A DNA stretch of 64,000 nt from an uncultured Eubacteriales bacterium (GTDB lineage Bacteria > Bacillota > Clostridia > Oscillospirales > CAG-272): contig CAKSZH010000003.1 of the NCBI GenBank assembly GCA_934525675.1, positions 131,077-195,076 of the forward strand. Direction: 5' to 3'. The position numbers and the translations under genes are program-made. Below the pieces are notes generated by a model that was given only the letters and a program-made list of their open reading frames with translations, did no database searches and was not told where the DNA came from. Below, piece by piece: positions 62,765 through 64,000 of this stretch (its first letter is position 1; every line of letters begins with the position of its first letter).

Positions 62765-63130
62765 TCAGAAAATGTTCCACACATGAAACTGCTCCAGTCG
62801 TCTGATTTCGCAGATTGCGGGGAGGAGCAGGGCGCGGTCGCAGAGATAGTCTGCGGTTTCCGCCTGTTTCCCGTGACTTTGCATGGCAACGATCAGGTCG
62901 TCCACCCGATTTAATTCCGTGTAACTGACCGACATCCCGAGAAAGTCCCGGTTGGACCTCCAGTAGCCGGCGAGCGCCTCCAGTGCCTCGTCCGCGTCTG
63001 AGGGATCCTCCGGGACGTTTTCCGTCAGCCGGATCAACTCGTCCGCCGTGCGGTTGACATAAATGTAATTGAAAACAATCGCCGTGATGAGCAACAAAAA
63101 CACGACAAGCGAGCACCAGAAGGTTTTCAT
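62765..63130 (-). CDS. DUF4363 family protein
   Basis: A 121-residue protein with one N-terminal membrane helix (about 6-26) and a helical extracytoplasmic part with the family pattern (LTENVPEDPSDADEALEAL, then W near YWRSNRDFL). Function unknown. It overlaps the DUF421 gene by 4 bases, a pairing common in clostridial genomes. Confidence 0.82.
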   Translation of the reverse strand: MKTFWCSLVVFLLLITAIVFNYIYVNRTADELIRLTENVPEDPSDADEALEALAGYWRSNRDFLGMSVSYTELNRVDDLIVAMQSHGKQAETADYLCDRALLLPAICEIRRLEQFHVWNIF

Positions 63131-63801
63131 TTTTGCTCCTTTCGGGAAAATTCTGTTTTCCCTCCGTCGTTGACGGTCAGATAATAAGTCTCGTCCACCG
63201 TCGCGCGGTATTTCTTCAGATACTTTTTCAGTTTTTCTGCCGATACCCCGGCGGTTTTCATTCCGTGACGGTTGATGACCCCGCCTGAAACGAGAATGTG
63301 AGTCATTCCGCCCCTGTCCGGTTTGACCCCTGCTTGCCCGACAGTAACGGGAGCCGCCTCGTTTTTGAGAATGACCGAGATCTTGCCGTTTTTCTCGAGG
63401 ATTGCGTACTCCACATCCTCCAGATCCGTTACATCCTGTTGCCGCAGTTCGCTGAAGAGTTCTTCCAGAGAAAGCCGCATCCGGGACAACTCCTTCTGAT
63501 CAACGGTCCCCTTGTTCACCAGAATGCTCGGACGTGCGGAAAGAATCCCTTTGAGCTTCGGGAACCGGGACAGCATGACTGATGCCGCAACCTCCAGAAA
63601 AAGCAGGGTAACGATGGGAATGATTGCATACAGGATCGGAATATCCTGATTTTCAATCGGCAGCGTTGCAATTTCCGAGAGCAGAAGCGTTGTGACCAGC
63701 TCCGAAACCTCCAATTCGCCGATCTGTCGTTTTCCCATCAGCCGCATTGCTCCGATCAGAATAAGATAGATAATCAGCGTTCGTATGAGTATGGTAACCA
63801 T
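63127..63801 (-). CDS. DUF421 (YetF-like) membrane protein
   Basis: A 224-residue protein with three membrane helices (about 5-100) and a soluble C-terminal domain; MRLMGKRQIGELEVSELVTTLLLSEIATLPI is the family signature (in parts) and SILVNKGTVDQKELSRMRLSLEELFSELRQQ-like text the second. Relatives in Bacillus include YetF and YrbG; a role in membrane or germination processes has been proposed, not shown here. ATG 63801 is taken because upstream sequence lacks conservation; the GGGGAG site is 13 bases away. Confidence 0.9.
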   Translation of the reverse strand: MVTILIRTLIIYLILIGAMRLMGKRQIGELEVSELVTTLLLSEIATLPIENQDIPILYAIIPIVTLLFLEVAASVMLSRFPKLKGILSARPSILVNKGTVDQKELSRMRLSLEELFSELRQQDVTDLEDVEYAILEKNGKISVILKNEAAPVTVGQAGVKPDRGGMTHILVSGGVINRHGMKTAGVSAEKLKKYLKKYRATVDETYYLTVNDGGKTEFSRKEQK

Positions 63802-63943
63802 AATATCACAGATTTCTCCCCGTTTTTGAGTAGTATTGGTGCAGGGCGCCGGCGATATTCTTCCAGATTCGACCAATTAATTCGGCGCGGAGTTGACCTT
63901 TCGGATTTTTTCTTGAAAAAAGGAAAAAACTTTTAAAAAAGGG

Positions 63944-63973
63944 GTTGACAAAGGGGAGGGGATGTGGTAATCT
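63944..63973 (+). promoter_or_regulatory. Strong promoter reading out of the window
   Basis: TTGACA (63944-63949), 18 bases, TAATCT (63968-63973) with an upstream A/T run (63905-63940) like an UP element and TGG before the -10. The shape recalls rRNA or tRNA operon promoters of Clostridia; the transcribed gene is beyond the edge. Confidence 0.7.
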
Positions 63974-64000
63974 AATAAAGCTGTCCCGAAAAAAGGGGGG

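Overview
The window looks like chromosomal DNA from a GC-rich, endospore-lineage Bacillota (class Clostridia, probably near Oscillospirales). Three things point there: the spore-cluster order spoVB-like / mazG / hup / rqcP / yabP / yabQ / divIC, single-chain L-serine dehydratase plus HemZ, and strong AGGAGG-type ribosome binding sites with TTGACA/TTGCAA -17- TATAAT promoters. Genes lie on both strands in short operons. I saw no rRNA or tRNA genes, insertion sequences, CRISPR arrays or prophage structural genes. Lineage is inferred from gene content only.

Layout. 1-2.2 kb: C-terminal part of an autocleaving S24 repressor, then about 1.7 kb with no credible gene. 2.2-9.1 kb: a sugar-type SDR, a secreted cell-wall-binding protein with a strong promoter, acetate kinase, a glycine-rich membrane protein flanked by two short tandem repeats, and tyrS. 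9.3-15 kb: topB, an M3 peptidase and a SurA/PrsA-like lipoprotein. 15.1-18.2 kb: cdaA-cdaR (c-di-AMP synthesis) coupled to a FAD-dependent oxidoreductase. 18.4-29.6 kb: recJ, rel, dtd, hemZ, an amidohydrolase, a small membrane protein and uvrA, mostly closely spaced. 29.8-34.4 kb: the sporulation/division cluster. 34.9-42.9 kb: pepF, HAD, rpmB(-), mtaB(-), upp, rluA-type synthase and lnt. 43-44.3 kb: rpsF-ssb-rpsR on the minus strand. 44.5-48.3 kb: a ComEC-like metallo-hydrolase, SDR, pepT and HAD. 48.6-50.3 kb: gpmI(-). 50.6-52.9 kb: a cysteine-rich C_GCAxxG_C_C protein, then a DUF3343 / cysteine desulfurase pair. 53-56.5 kb: a Mbeg1-like hydrolase, an S11 DD-carboxypeptidase lipoprotein and serine dehydratase. 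56.6-60.6 kb: metF, the MetH activation protein and metH. 60.7-63.8 kb: uvrB, with DUF4363/DUF421 opposite. The last 60 bases hold a strong promoter firing out of the window.

Themes: DNA repair (uvrA, uvrB, recJ, topB, ssb), nucleotide second messengers (cdaA, rel), translation and tRNA quality (tyrS, dtd, mtaB, rluA, rpsF, rpsR, rpmB, rqcP), peptide catabolism (two M3 peptidases, pepT), one-carbon/methionine metabolism and envelope or spore functions. The least explained parts are the pyrimidine-rich gene-free islands, the secreted 452-residue protein, the repeat-flanked glycine-rich membrane protein, the lnt gene in a Gram-positive lineage, a nested inverted repeat near 48.5 kb, and the DUF3343/desulfurase pair.
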